DNA from: Virgibacillus sp. NKC19-3
GTDB taxonomy: Bacteria > Bacillota > Bacilli > Bacillales > Amphibacillaceae
Length of the DNA stretch: 64,000 bases
Assembly (NCBI RefSeq): GCF_019837165.1
Contig: NZ_JAGYHC010000001.1
Span: forward strand, 1,054,001 to 1,118,000
Direction: 5' to 3'
Made by a program: the position numbers and the translations under genes. Below the pieces are notes generated by a model that was given only the letters and a program-made list of their open reading frames with translations, was not told the origin of the DNA and made no database searches. This document shows, piece after piece, positions 39,452-48,897 of this stretch; within the stretch, counting starts at the first letter, position 1; each line of letters opens with the position of its first letter.

Positions 39452-40101
39452 AAAGCCGAATAAGCGCTCACGAACGCCGAAGCAGCATCCGCCAGAGCCG
39501 AACAAGCGTCCACGAAGGCCGAAGCAGCACCCGCCAAAGCCGAACAAGCGCCCACGAAAGCTGAAGCAGCGCCCGCTAGAGCCGAACAAGCGCCCCCGAA
39601 CGCCGAAGCAGCATCCGCCAAAGCCGAATAAGCGCTCACGAACGCCGAAGCAGCACCCGCCAAAGCCGAACAAGCGCCCCCGAACGCCGAAGCAACGCCC
39701 GCCAAAGCCGAACAAGTGCGCACGAAGACCGAAGCAGAGTCTGCCAAAGCCGAATAAGCGCCCACGAACGCCGAAGCAGCATCCGCCAAAGCCGAACAAG
39801 CGTCCACGAAAGCCGAAGCGCCCGCCAAAGCTGAACAAGCGCCCCCGAAAGCCGAAGCAGCGCCCGCCAAAGCCGAACAAGCGCCCACGAAGGCCGAAGC
39901 AGCACCCGCCAAAGCCGAACAAGCGCCCACGAAAGCTGAAGCAGCGCCCGCTAGAGCCGAACAAGCGCCCCCGAACGCCGAAGCAGCGCCCGCTAGAGCT
40001 GAACAAGCGCCCCCGAAGGCCGAAGCAGCACCCGCCAAAGCTGAACAAGCGCCCCCGAAAGCTGAAGCAGCATCCGCCAGTGCCAAACAAATGCGCACGA
40101 A
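39452..40101. repeat. 42-bp (2 x 21) GC-rich tandem array
   Basis: About 15 units of GCCGAACAAGCGCCCACGAAA alternating with GCCGAAGCAGCACCCGCCAAA; each half is 21 bp. The GC content is far above that of the flanks. The frame that would read A-E-Q-A-P-T-K is broken by TAA at three units (GAATAAGCG). Other frames stay open only because 42 is a multiple of three. No ribosome site supports translation. It lies between the AbgT-family gene and moxR. Bases 40102-40308 hold only the leader of the moxR-like gene. Confidence 0.93.
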
Positions 40102-40308
40102 TTCAAATCCGGGTTCGAACTTTTCCATATGTTGAATGGAAAGAACAGCTCCGATGACTTCCTTTTTTTATGTATAAAAATCTCTTTATCTGCTAATACT
40201 AGGTTTTAGATTCTTTGATTATCCGCTTTTACTTCACAAGTCTTTTCTTGTATAGTAATAGTAGGTATTTAACGTAAAATTTCGACCCTTAGAGAGGAGT
40301 CTGGAATC

Positions 40309-41268
40309 ATGCCGGAAACAGCTATTTATAATGAGAAAATTGAACATGTACGAATGAACATAAATAAAGTGATGATTGGCAAAGAGGAGGAAGTAACTCT
40401 CAGCTTAGTCGCATTATTGGCACAAGGTCATGTGTTGCTTGAAGATGTTCCGGGTGTCGGGAAAACGATGCTTGTTCGTACGTTGGCTAAATCATTAGAT
40501 TGTGATTTTAGAAGAATTCAGTTTACGCCGGATTTATTACCTTCTGATGTGACAGGGATTTCCATCTATAATCCAAAAGAGATGGAATTTGAGTTTCGTG
40601 GTGGGCCAATTCTGGGAAATGTTATACTTGCTGATGAGATTAACCGTACATCACCAAAGACACAATCATCGCTGCTTGAAGGGATGGAAGAGAAAAATGT
40701 GACCATAGACGGGCAGACCATCTCGCTCCAGCAGCCCTTTTTTGTTATGGCAACCCAAAACCCGATTGAATATGAGGGGACGTACCCGCTTCCGGAAGCA
40801 CAATTGGATCGTTTCATTTTAAAGTTGAAAATGGGATATCCAGCGTTTGAAGAGGAGCTGGAAATGCTGGGACGCACGTCCAAAAATCATCCAATTGAAA
40901 CAATTGATGCTGTCATGTCCAAGGAACAATTGATTGCTATTCAAGAAGAAGTGAAAGAGGTTTATATTGATAAAAATGTACAACATTACATTATCCATCT
41001 TGTAGGTAATACGAGGACCAATCCATCCATTTACCTTGGGGTCAGTCCCAGAGGATCCATTGCATTAATGCGCACAGCAAAGGCGTACGCTTATATACAA
41101 GGGCGAAATTATGTGCTGCCTGATGATGTGAAATTTTTAGCCCCTTTTGTGTTGTCCCACCGGATTATATTAACGTCACAAGCCAAATACGAAAGTATGA
41201 GCAGTGAGCAGGTTGTGGAAAGTATAGTGAAACACACGCCTATTCCGATTCGAAAGGAATTTCCTTAA
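40309..41268 (+). CDS. yeaC: MoxR-family AAA+ ATPase
   Basis: 319 residues after GAGAGGAG. Walker A is EDVPGVGKT near residue 46, Walker B ILADEINR near 107, sensor text MATQNPIEYEGTYPLPEAQLDRF near 147. MoxR proteins act as chaperones, usually with a DUF58 and a transglutaminase or von Willebrand protein. The order here, moxR-DUF58-transglutaminase-guaA, is the same as yeaC-yeaD-yebA-guaA in Bacillus subtilis. The last base of its stop codon is the first base of the next gene. Confidence 0.93.
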   Translation: MPETAIYNEKIEHVRMNINKVMIGKEEEVTLSLVALLAQGHVLLEDVPGVGKTMLVRTLAKSLDCDFRRIQFTPDLLPSDVTGISIYNPKEMEFEFRGGPILGNVILADEINRTSPKTQSSLLEGMEEKNVTIDGQTISLQQPFFVMATQNPIEYEGTYPLPEAQLDRFILKLKMGYPAFEEELEMLGRTSKNHPIETIDAVMSKEQLIAIQEEVKEVYIDKNVQHYIIHLVGNTRTNPSIYLGVSPRGSIALMRTAKAYAYIQGRNYVLPDDVKFLAPFVLSHRIILTSQAKYESMSSEQVVESIVKHTPIPIRKEFP

Positions 41269-42536
41269 TGAAGGATTCACTTCGGTTTCTTGGTAATTTC
41301 ATTTTTACTCTAGCGTTATTTCTTCTCCTATTTTCTTTTGCTATGTTTCAGGGTGGTTTCATAAGCTGGTTTCTCTTTTATAGCTTCCTGCCAATCTTTC
41401 TCTATCATTTGGGGTTTCTACTTTATCCGATTCGAAATTGGAAGGTTACACGTCATCTATCACAACACGTTATTCGAGCAGGTGATGGAGTGTCTGTAAC
41501 CATTATATTGGAGCGATCGCTTCCATTCCCGCTATATTATTGTATTTGTGAGGAAATTTTTCCTGATACATTAAATAGCGAAGATGATCGGGAAAATACG
41601 TATCGCTATATGGCTCAACTGAATAAATTCACTTTTCACAGAAAAATGAAAAAGGTAATCTTCCCATTCATGAGGCGGGTAATTGAGATCCCGTACCAAA
41701 TAGAACGTGTTCCGCGCGGGGAGCATCAACTAACGCATATTCGAATTCGAACCGGGGACGTGTTTGGTTTTGTGAAAAAGGAACATCTATTTGATGTTGC
41801 AGACCAACTCGTGGTCTATCCGAATGTACGCCCCATAAATATGACAGAAAAGATAAGCAGCTCTGAACAAGGGGATGCTACTGCCTATACATTAACTGTC
41901 AAAAATACGAATGTTGTATCAGGAATTCGCGAATATATGCCGGGCGATAAAGTATCCTGGATTGATTGGAAACAAACAGCGCGAAAAAATGAGGTAATGA
42001 CAAAGGAATTTGAACTGGAAGAAAGCACTGGTATCTTGCTTGTTTTAGACAGTTGCTATTATGAGGGGATGAACCAGATTGCATTTGAGGCAGCAGTCGA
42101 GGTAACTGCTTCATTAATGGAAGGCCTTCGCAAACAATATAGGACAGTTGGCTTATTATCCATTGGTGCGAAAGTCGTTCATTTGCCCATGCGTCATGAT
42201 CCAAACCAAGGAGATTTTATACGTCAACATTTAACCCGTATTCAGCCTGTAAGTTATCAGCCTTTTGCAATTAAGCTAAAAGAAGAACTGTTTAAGGTGG
42301 ATGGTGGGAATGTTGTCATGATTGTAACAACGAGGATAGATAATGGCGTTAAGGAATCAGTGACCAAGCTCAAACAACGGTCCAAAAGGGTCATGATGGT
42401 TCTTATTCAATCTGCCGAGATGATCTCACAGAACGAGCAGATGCTTATAGGGCAACTTCAGCTTGAAGGTGTTGATTGTCGAATGTTAACCGAAAAGGAG
42501 TTAATGGAAAATCCGATTGAGGTGAGCGGCACATGA
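41268..42536 (+). CDS. yeaD: DUF58 protein with two N-terminal membrane helices
   Basis: 422 residues. Two hydrophobic helices (about 10-60) anchor the protein; the DUF58 core has GIREYMPGDKVSWIDWKQTAR near residue 222 (beginning at V-S). A VWA-like fold follows (LLVLDSCYYEGM). It overlaps the transglutaminase gene by four bases. The three proteins probably act together at the membrane; the process is unknown. Confidence 0.92.
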   Translation: MKDSLRFLGNFIFTLALFLLLFSFAMFQGGFISWFLFYSFLPIFLYHLGFLLYPIRNWKVTRHLSQHVIRAGDGVSVTIILERSLPFPLYYCICEEIFPDTLNSEDDRENTYRYMAQLNKFTFHRKMKKVIFPFMRRVIEIPYQIERVPRGEHQLTHIRIRTGDVFGFVKKEHLFDVADQLVVYPNVRPINMTEKISSSEQGDATAYTLTVKNTNVVSGIREYMPGDKVSWIDWKQTARKNEVMTKEFELEESTGILLVLDSCYYEGMNQIAFEAAVEVTASLMEGLRKQYRTVGLLSIGAKVVHLPMRHDPNQGDFIRQHLTRIQPVSYQPFAIKLKEELFKVDGGNVVMIVTTRIDNGVKESVTKLKQRSKRVMMVLIQSAEMISQNEQMLIGQLQLEGVDCRMLTEKELMENPIEVSGT

Positions 42537-44743
42537 GTAGATTAAAAGAGAAAAAAGCGTCATGGCCCTATACCTTTATGTTGTATGGTTGCGGTTTGTT
42601 ATTGTTTTTGGAATGGCTTTATCCCGTTCCGGATGTTACGTATACAAGTGGCCTAACCGTGTTTATTATTTATGCATTGTTTTGTTTTATGATTTCGATG
42701 CTTCGGATGAAATGGTGGATCGAATGTTTATTAAAAGGGTTTGGACTACTGTTTGCTCTCAATGGCTTATTTATTGATTCTACGTTTCTTACAGGAATAT
42801 GGTTTCAAGCGTTGTATATGGATCTTTCTTATAATCTAGAAGCAATTCTAGCACAGCAATGGTACAATATGACACCATTATTCCGAAGCTTTTTATTCCT
42901 ATTATTAATCGGCTTAATGAGCTACCTGCTGCATTATTGGTTTGTTGTCATGAAGCGGATTTTTCTATTTGTTTTGCTCACGTTTATTTATTTAGCTGTA
43001 CTGGATACTTTTACCGTTTATGATGGTGACATGGCGATGGTGAGAACCTTTATTATTTCCTTCATCGCGTTAGGTATCGCTAATGTTATGAAAGAGTTGG
43101 ATAAGGAATCCATTGATTTCTCCTGGATCAAAAAGACGCCAATATGGGCAATACCGCTAGTAGTCACGGTTCTTATTGCCTCGTTGATCGGTTATGCGGC
43201 ACCGAAGCTTGAGCCACAATGGCCGGATCCGGTTCCGTTTATTCAAAGCACTGCGGAAAATGCCGGTTATCATGGTGCTGGCGGAGGCTCTGTCCAGAAG
43301 GTCGGTTACGGCGAAGATGATTCACGCCTTGGTGGCTCCTTCGTTCAAGATTATACACCTGTATTTGAAGCTTCTGTCTCAGAAGAACATTATTGGCGGA
43401 TTGAAACCAAGGATGTATACACCGGGGAAGGCTGGGAAAATGCCGAGGATCCTGATTACCTCTCACAAAATGCCGGAGAGATTTCACTGGAGACATTTGA
43501 TACAGATGCTGTTGAAACAGAAAGCTTAGAAGCAATGGTTGATTTTCAAGAAGATACAGCAATCGATAAATTAATCTATCCATACGGAACGCATCACGTA
43601 TACGCAACGGGAGCGCAGTATTTGATGGATCCACATTCGGAAGCGATTGAAACAAGGATAAATGATGAACCTGCAAACTTGGATAATTACACCATTTCCT
43701 ATGATCATCCATCATTTGCTATTGATGAACTTCAGGAGACGGGAAATGATGATCCGGAAGATATTCAAGAGCGGCATACACAACTTCCATCTTCCCTCCC
43801 GGATCGAGTCGGTGAATTAGCAGAGGAAATTACAGCTACGTATGATGATCGTTACGGTAAAGCAAAAGCAGTGGAGCGGTATTTCGGCCAAAATGGATTT
43901 GAATATCAAACAACCGATGTTCCTGTCCCTGAAGAAGATGAGGATTACGTGGATCAATTTTTATTCGACTCCCAAGTAGGCTATTGTGATAATTACTCGA
44001 CATCAATGGTCGTATTACTGCGAACACTTGATATACCCGCAAGATGGGCGAAAGGTTTTACCAGTGGTGAAATGATTGAAAGTAGCGCAGATGACTCAAC
44101 CGATGTCTATGAAGTAACGAATGCCAATGCACACTCCTGGGTTGAGGTGTACTTTCCAGATGTTGGTTGGGTACCATTTGAGCCAACACAGGGGTTCTCT
44201 AACTTGTCTGATTTCCACAGAAATATGGATGATGCTTCAGGTGAAAATCAAGATGACGTCATGGATCAAACGCCGGAAACAGAAGAGAACGAGCCAGAGC
44301 CAGAATTGCCTGAAGAGGAAGAAGAGACTCAACCTGCGATGGCTGAAGATACTACAGATGATGCATCTTCTACGTTCCATTGGTGGTATGTGAGTGGAAT
44401 GGTCGTTATATTAATCATCGTGGGCACGGTTATGTATAAAAAACGATTACGCTGGCAAACGTATTTGCTGGGAAAGCGATTAGAGAAAAGACAAAATGTG
44501 AAAACATACCAAGAAGCGTATCATCATTTATTGAGAGTTCTGCAGCACGTTGGACTGGAAAAAGAACCTGATCAAACATTGCGTGAATACGCCAAACACA
44601 TGGATGCACGTTACGAAACAGATGAGATGACGCAGCTAACAGCCTATTATGAACAAGTGTTATATAATAATAAAGCGGATACGCGTAGTATGCAGCAGCT
44701 AACGCAATTATGGAAAAATTTAATCAAACGGATAATGGGTTGA
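42533..44743 (+). CDS. yebA: Membrane transglutaminase-like protein (TgpA/DUF3488 type)
   Basis: 736 residues. About six membrane helices come first, then an outward domain with a transglutaminase core: Cys in VGYCDNYSTSM, His in NAHSWVEVYFPD and Asp in PDVGWVPFEPTQG. A strongly acidic linker (EETEENEPEPELPEEEEET region) leads to a last helix and a cytoplasmic DUF4129 tail. The catalytic triad seems intact. It ends inside the -35 region of the guaA leader promoter. Confidence 0.92.
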   Translation: MSRLKEKKASWPYTFMLYGCGLLLFLEWLYPVPDVTYTSGLTVFIIYALFCFMISMLRMKWWIECLLKGFGLLFALNGLFIDSTFLTGIWFQALYMDLSYNLEAILAQQWYNMTPLFRSFLFLLLIGLMSYLLHYWFVVMKRIFLFVLLTFIYLAVLDTFTVYDGDMAMVRTFIISFIALGIANVMKELDKESIDFSWIKKTPIWAIPLVVTVLIASLIGYAAPKLEPQWPDPVPFIQSTAENAGYHGAGGGSVQKVGYGEDDSRLGGSFVQDYTPVFEASVSEEHYWRIETKDVYTGEGWENAEDPDYLSQNAGEISLETFDTDAVETESLEAMVDFQEDTAIDKLIYPYGTHHVYATGAQYLMDPHSEAIETRINDEPANLDNYTISYDHPSFAIDELQETGNDDPEDIQERHTQLPSSLPDRVGELAEEITATYDDRYGKAKAVERYFGQNGFEYQTTDVPVPEEDEDYVDQFLFDSQVGYCDNYSTSMVVLLRTLDIPARWAKGFTSGEMIESSADDSTDVYEVTNANAHSWVEVYFPDVGWVPFEPTQGFSNLSDFHRNMDDASGENQDDVMDQTPETEENEPEPELPEEEEETQPAMAEDTTDDASSTFHWWYVSGMVVILIIVGTVMYKKRLRWQTYLLGKRLEKRQNVKTYQEAYHHLLRVLQHVGLEKEPDQTLREYAKHMDARYETDEMTQLTAYYEQVLYNNKADTRSMQQLTQLWKNLIKRIMG

Positions 44744-44768
44744 CCCGGTTTGCGTTGATTAGTAGAAT
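44740..44768 (+). promoter_or_regulatory. Promoter of the guaA leader
   Basis: TTGACC (44740-44745), 17-bp spacer, TAGAAT (44763-44768). The -35 overlaps the stop codon of the upstream gene. It would start RNA about 25-30 bases before the riboswitch. Confidence 0.7.
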
Positions 44769-44799
44769 AAGAAGATATTACAAATGAAATAATAAATAC

Positions 44800-44873
44800 G
44801 CCGTTCGTATATCCTCGAAAATATGGTTCGAAAGTTTCTACCGGAGCACCGTAAATGCTCTGACTATGAAGGC
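44800..44873 (+). promoter_or_regulatory. Guanine riboswitch aptamer upstream of guaA
   Basis: The purine aptamer is complete. P1 pairs GCC(G)TTCGT with ATGAAGGC. P2 is TCGAA/TTCGA around the loop AATATGG. J2/3 is GTTTCTACC. P3 is GGAGCA/TGCTCT around CCGTAAA. The ligand-selecting base is C in TGACTATG, so guanine (or hypoxanthine) rather than adenine is the ligand. Binding should favour the terminator downstream and switch off GMP synthase. Confidence 0.94.
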
Positions 44874-44900
44874 AGATCTCTCCTGGACTCTGTCTTTTTG

Positions 44901-44934
44901 GCAGTTAAGAAAGTATAAAACCTTTCTTAACTGC
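44901..44934 (+). promoter_or_regulatory. Strong hairpin in the guaA leader
   Basis: GCAGTTAAGAAAG (44901-44913) and CTTTCTTAACTGC (44922-44934) are perfect 13-bp partners with an eight-base loop. No T run follows. It may be part of the riboswitch expression platform or a pausing/stability element. Confidence 0.6.
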
Positions 44935-44948
44935 ATAAGTGCAACTAA

Positions 44949-44973
44949 GGCATACGCGTATGCCAAGTTTTTT
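44949..44973 (+). terminator. Riboswitch terminator in the guaA leader
   Basis: GGCATACGCGTATGCC is a perfect palindrome followed by AAGTTTTTT. It is about 300 bp before guaA, so it must act as a conditional terminator. Confidence 0.75.
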
Positions 44974-45058
44974 AATAGTTTGTAATGCAAAAAGCGGGGA
45001 TGCAGGATTTTTAGTGTAGTTGGCGATAGCTGATCAGAAGAGGGAGCGCATGCCTGTG

Positions 45059-45205
45059 AATCGGGAGACGACGCGCTTCAAACGGGAGAGAACACGTTCC
45101 AATCGGGAGAGCGTTATGAAATCGATCGAGCGCGCCACGAAATCGACCGAACGCAGAAATCCCGAGTTGGGAAAAACATCCTTAAACTGGGATACAACGC
45201 GCTAC
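45059..45205. repeat. 21-bp array, CGGGAGA family (copy 3), inside the guaA leader
   Basis: CGGGAGA occurs at 45062, 45083 and 45104, then the repeat decays over about four more units (ATCGAGCGCGCCACGAAATCG and so on). The array would be transcribed as part of the guaA 5' UTR, between the terminator and the gene. The open frame at 45020-45211 is a by-product of the 21-bp period. Confidence 0.85.
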
Positions 45206-45273
45206 ATGTGAAAGCTACTTTCCCCAATTTCCAACAAAAGCCCAACTACGGCGTAATAGATAGGAGTGTAACA

Positions 45274-46809
45274 ATGGAAACAAACGATATGATACTCGTA
45301 CTTGATTTTGGCAGTCAATACAATCAGTTAATCACAAGAAGAATAAGAGAATTTGGTGTTTATAGTGAATTGCACTCCCATCAGTTATCAGCAGAAGCGA
45401 TCAGGGAAATGAATCCAAAAGGAATTATCCTTTCAGGTGGTCCGCATAGTGTTTATGATGAGGATAGCTTCCGCTGTGATAAGGAGATCTTCGAATTGGA
45501 TATCCCCATCTTAGGTATCTGCTATGGCATGCAGCTCATGTCTCTCCATTATGGTGGTACCGTTGAAAAAGCAAAGAATCGGGAATATGGGAAAGCACAT
45601 ATTGAGCTACAAGCCGAACCGCCTCTTTTTAAACATACACCAAGTACGCAGACCGTATGGATGAGCCATGGCGACAAAGTGATCGATACGCCACCAACAT
45701 TTCACATTGATGCTACAAGTCCATCTACACCAATTGCTGCCATGAGTGACCCGGAGAAAAAACGATATGGCGTTCAGTTCCATCCGGAGGTGCGTCATTC
45801 GGAATATGGCAATCATTTACTAAAGCAATTCGTTTTCGAGATTTGCCAAAGCGGTGGAGCATGGACGATTGAGAATTTTATCGATATGGAAGTGGAGAAA
45901 ATTCAGGAGAAAGTCGGCGATCGTAAGGTGTTATGTGCACTAAGCGGTGGCGTTGACTCATCCGTTGTGGCAGCTTTAATTCATAAAGCAATCGGCGATC
46001 AACTTACATGTATCTTTGTCGATCATGGCCTGCTCCGGAAAAATGAAGCAGATGATGTGATGCGTGTATTTGCGGATGATTTTCATATGAATATCATTAA
46101 GGTCGATGCCAAAGATCGTTTTCTATCCAAACTAAAAGGGGTGGACGATCCGGAGAAGAAACGTCAAATCATCGGGAATGAATTTATTTATGTTTTCGAT
46201 GATGAAGCAGACAAGCTAAAGGACATCGACTTTCTGGCACAGGGGACGTTGTATACCGATATCATTGAAAGTGGAACCGAAACAGCACACACCATAAAAT
46301 CCCATCACAACGTTGGTGGACTGCCAGAGGATATGCAATTTGATCTGATCGAGCCATTAAATGCCCTTTTTAAGGATGAAGTTCGTGAACTTGGTTCTCA
46401 ATTAGGCATACCGGATCACATCGTTTGGCGTCAGCCTTTCCCTGGCCCGGGTCTGGCAATCCGTGTACTGGGTGAAGTAACGGAAGAAAAACTGGAAATT
46501 GTTCGTGAATCCGACGCTATCTTGCGTGAAGAAATTGCTGCTGCGGGATTAGAGCGCGACATTTGGCAATATTTCACCGTACTACCGAATATTCGCAGCG
46601 TTGGCGTCATGGGGGACGTGCGTACGTATGATTACACTATCGGGATCCGTGCCGTTACTTCCATTGATGGCATGACCTCCGATTGGGCACGCATTCCCTG
46701 GGAAACCCTAGAAAAAATATCAACGAGAATGGTAAATGACGTGGAGCATATCAACCGCGTCGTGTATGATGTGACGAGTAAGCCCCCAAGTACGATTGAG
46801 TGGGAATGA
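45274..46809 (+). CDS. guaA: GMP synthase (glutamine-hydrolysing)
   Basis: The start at 45274 follows GATAGGAGTG; the in-frame codons from 45208 lie in leader DNA. The 511-residue enzyme makes GMP from XMP, ATP and glutamine. The class I glutaminase has ILDFGSQY-like [13 protein letters not shown] at the start, nucleophile Cys in GICYGMQ near residue 86 and the His/Glu in GVQFHPEV near 170. The ATP pyrophosphatase P-loop is [17 protein letters not shown] near 220, and the C-terminal dimer domain ends KPPSTIEWE. The 3' end of the gene is repeated downstream (48453 and 61658) and marks the left edge of an accessory region. Confidence 0.97.
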   Translation: METNDMILVLDFGSQYNQLITRRIREFGVYSELHSHQLSAEAIREMNPKGIILSGGPHSVYDEDSFRCDKEIFELDIPILGICYGMQLMSLHYGGTVEKAKNREYGKAHIELQAEPPLFKHTPSTQTVWMSHGDKVIDTPPTFHIDATSPSTPIAAMSDPEKKRYGVQFHPEVRHSEYGNHLLKQFVFEICQSGGAWTIENFIDMEVEKIQEKVGDRKVLCALSGGVDSSVVAALIHKAIGDQLTCIFVDHGLLRKNEADDVMRVFADDFHMNIIKVDAKDRFLSKLKGVDDPEKKRQIIGNEFIYVFDDEADKLKDIDFLAQGTLYTDIIESGTETAHTIKSHHNVGGLPEDMQFDLIEPLNALFKDEVRELGSQLGIPDHIVWRQPFPGPGLAIRVLGEVTEEKLEIVRESDAILREEIAAAGLERDIWQYFTVLPNIRSVGVMGDVRTYDYTIGIRAVTSIDGMTSDWARIPWETLEKISTRMVNDVEHINRVVYDVTSKPPSTIEWE

Positions 46810-47351
46810 CCCTACAACTTAATTTGAAATGGGAAAGCTGATTTAACAGCATTTGTCCGAAGCTAAAATGGACAAAATAAGTTAAAAATAAGATAGTTCC
46901 CTGCCAAGAAAAAACTTTGGCAGGGAACATTTTTCTGTGGATAACTTGGTCATATTATAATAAATGTCACTATAAAAAGTGGGAACACACTGTAATAAAA
47001 CGTGAATATGACAGTATAGGGATTTTTGATTAAACTTTTGTAGAGATTATTTTTGTTTTTTTGAATAAATTGATCAATGTTGAAATGAGGCTCTACAACC
47101 TTTTAAATAATTGGCATTCAGATTATCAGAATAGCATATAGAATTAATTTTTGTATGTTAAAATGGGAGAGGTAAAAGATTGATTTAAAATAATTTTTAT
47201 ACCACAAACGGACCAATTAGTTGAACAATGAGAGCGTTTCGAATGAAACGAAGAGATTAGAAAAACATTAATATTTTATAACTGTGTAAATTATCTTCTG
47301 TAAGGATTATGATTAGAACACAGGCAAAACAAACGAGGTATCAATTATATA
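46810..47351. other. Left flank of the accessory region: guaA downstream DNA and cassette leader block
   Basis: 46798-46895 recurs in part at 48453-48551 and weakly at 61646-61688. The guaA terminator follows. 47140-47220 is an AT-rich block (GAATTAATTTTTGTATGTTAAAAT... then ACGGACCAATTAGTTGAAC) with relatives before the GNAT gene (48947-49035) and the HD gene (54690-54775). Confidence 0.6.
46896..46934 (+). terminator. Terminator of guaA
   Basis: GTTCCCTGCCAAG (46896-46908) pairs with CTTTGGCAGGGAAC (46915-46928), followed by ATTTTT. A near copy is at 54623-54662. Confidence 0.9.
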
Positions 47352-47801
47352 ATGTTTAAGTACACAGTATGTTTTATTAAAAATAATAATGATATATTAA
47401 TGCTTAACCGAGAAAAGCCTCCAATTATGGGGGTTTGGAATGGTGTAGGCGGTAAAATTGAGAAAGGTGAATCTTCCGATGAGGGTGCATTACGTGAAGT
47501 ATTTGAGGAAACAGACATAAGAGTAGATAATTACTTTTCTAAAGGCACTGTATCCTGGGAATCTTCAAATGGTAACCTTGATGGAATATATGTTTATCTA
47601 TATGAAGTGGGAAATGATTTAAAATTTGAAACTCCTAAAAAAACAAGAGAAGGTATATTAGATTGGAAATCAATTGATTGGTTATTAAACCCGAACAATC
47701 TAGGAACTGCGGATAAAGTTTCTCAATACTTACCAGTTCTTTTGAAGGAAAAAGGAATTTACTCGTTAAAATATGAAAATGGTAAGATGTTTATTTTATA
47801 A
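47352..47801 (+). CDS. NUDIX hydrolase (MutT/8-oxo-dGTPase-like)
   Basis: 149 residues. The Nudix box GKIEKGESSDEGALREVFEE fits GX5EX7REUXEEXGU with T-D-I at its end. The N-terminal LNREKPPIMGVWNGVGG is typical of nucleotide-cleaning MutT-like enzymes. It would hydrolyse a nucleoside diphosphate derivative. It stands alone in the accessory region, 540 bp after guaA. A GCGCGATTGTTGA motif lies 75 bp after its stop. Confidence 0.9.
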   Translation: MFKYTVCFIKNNNDILMLNREKPPIMGVWNGVGGKIEKGESSDEGALREVFEETDIRVDNYFSKGTVSWESSNGNLDGIYVYLYEVGNDLKFETPKKTREGILDWKSIDWLLNPNNLGTADKVSQYLPVLLKEKGIYSLKYENGKMFIL

Positions 47802-47875
47802 AAATTCCATGCCAACAAACACTTTAGTGAAAACACTATTGAATATATCTCGAAATCAAGTTTTCCGTTAAAGGA

Positions 47876-47888
47876 GCGCGATTGTTGA
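47876..47888 (+). repeat. Post-gene motif GCGCRATTGTTGA (copy 1)
   Basis: GCGCGATTGTTGA follows the NUDIX gene. GCGCAATTGTTGA follows the nucleotidyltransferase gene at 50649-50661; 12 of 13 bases are shared. A hairpin AAAGCCGCAT/ATGTGGCTTT lies just downstream at about 47916-47952. Confidence 0.5.
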
Positions 47889-47999
47889 GTAAAAGTAAAG
47901 AACTATTTCTTGATAAAGCCGCATGTTTGAACGGAACAATGTGGCTTTACGGCTCCAAAAGTAAAGAACTTTATTAATACTCAACAGATGGATTACAAT

Positions 48000-48438
48000 T
48001 TGGAAATTAGTATGTGGGTGGAACTGATATTAATTTAAATCCTAGATTCTCGGATTGTAGAACGGGGAGTATCAAACCCTTGAAAACAAAGGAATTTAAC
48101 TCGTTATAAAATCAGGAACAGCAGAGAATTTACCTTTCAAGGATGAGAGTTTTGATGTTGTATACCATGTTGGAGGAATAAATTATTTTAATGATAAAGG
48201 TAAGGCAATTAGTGAGATGATAAGGATAGCTAAAAGTGGAACTAAGATTGTAATAGTAGATGAAACTGAAAAATTAGTAAATGAAACCTATAAAAAAACC
48301 CCAATAACAAAAAAGTATTATCGTGAAGAACAGAGCATAGCTGCACCTATAGAATTAATTCCAAAAGGAATGCTAGATATAAATCATAAAGTAGTTTGTC
48401 ACGAGTTGATGTATTGTCTATCATTTAGAAAGCCATAA
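48000..48438 (+). pseudogene. Class I SAM-dependent methyltransferase remnant
   Basis: From about 48105 the frame reads SGTAENLPFKDESFDVVYHV, then GGINYFNDKGKAI and EMIRIAKSGTKIVIVDE, ending LMYCLSFRKP. These are motifs II-IV of a methyltransferase. Upstream, fragments such as GTDINLNPRFSD are in another frame and the SAM-binding motif I region is not intact. The gene has lost its N-terminal half and is very unlikely to work. Confidence 0.75.
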
Positions 48439-48452
48439 TAGACATTACACTG

Positions 48453-48551
48453 GAGTGGGAATGAGGCTACAGCTTAACTTGAAGTGGAATGCTTATTTAA
48501 CAGTATTTGTCCTAAGCTAAAATGGAAAAATAGGTTAAAAAAGATATAGTT
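48453..48551. repeat. Copy of the guaA 3' end and downstream DNA
   Basis: GAGTGGGAATGA (48453-48464) is identical to the last 12 bases of guaA (46798-46809). The next 85 bases align with those after guaA, for example TTTAACAG-ATTTGTCC-AAGCTAAAATGG in both. It looks like an att-type or duplication boundary. Confidence 0.75.
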
Positions 48552-48648
48552 AGCTTCTATAAAAATAGGTATTTACAACGTGATGTACATAATAATATAC
48601 GTTTAAATATAAAGTGTAATCAATTATGAAAGAAAGGGAGGGATTGTC

Positions 48649-48897
48649 GTGTTAAGTTTCAACCCAACAAATGCAAGAAAAAACCTTTACCAATTGATTA
48701 AACAAGTTAATGAGGATAATACACCGATTGAAATAACTAACACAAAAAATGATGATGGCGCTGTTCTTGTTAGTAAAAGAGATTGGGACGCCATACAGGA
48801 AACACTTTATTTGCAAAGTACTGGGGTTCTTGATCGAATGAAACACTTTGAAAATGAAGAGACAGAGGATTTGGGTGATATTGATTGGGATACGTAA
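48649..48897 (+). CDS. Phd/YefM-family antitoxin without an adjacent toxin
   Basis: 82 residues from a GTG after GGGAGGG. MLSFNPTNARKNLYQLIKQV at the N-terminus is the Phd/YefM DNA-binding fold and the C-terminus is acidic (ENEETEDLGDIDW), as expected for the toxin-binding tail. No YoeB/Txe-like toxin follows: the next gene is an acetyltransferase. A second, frameshifted copy with the same upstream DNA lies at 60305-60561. It may be a leftover of a toxin-antitoxin pair, or act as an anti-toxin against other loci. Confidence 0.85.
   Translation: MLSFNPTNARKNLYQLIKQVNEDNTPIEITNTKNDDGAVLVSKRDWDAIQETLYLQSTGVLDRMKHFENEETEDLGDIDWDT

Noticed and set aside
39378-40157. Long open frames on both strands across the 42-bp array
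   Set aside because: The period is a multiple of three and stop-free by chance in several frames; no ribosome site and no protein-like variation. Treated as repeat DNA.
45020-45211. 63-residue ORF in the guaA leader
   Set aside because: Lies in the 21-bp repeat array and has no ribosome site.
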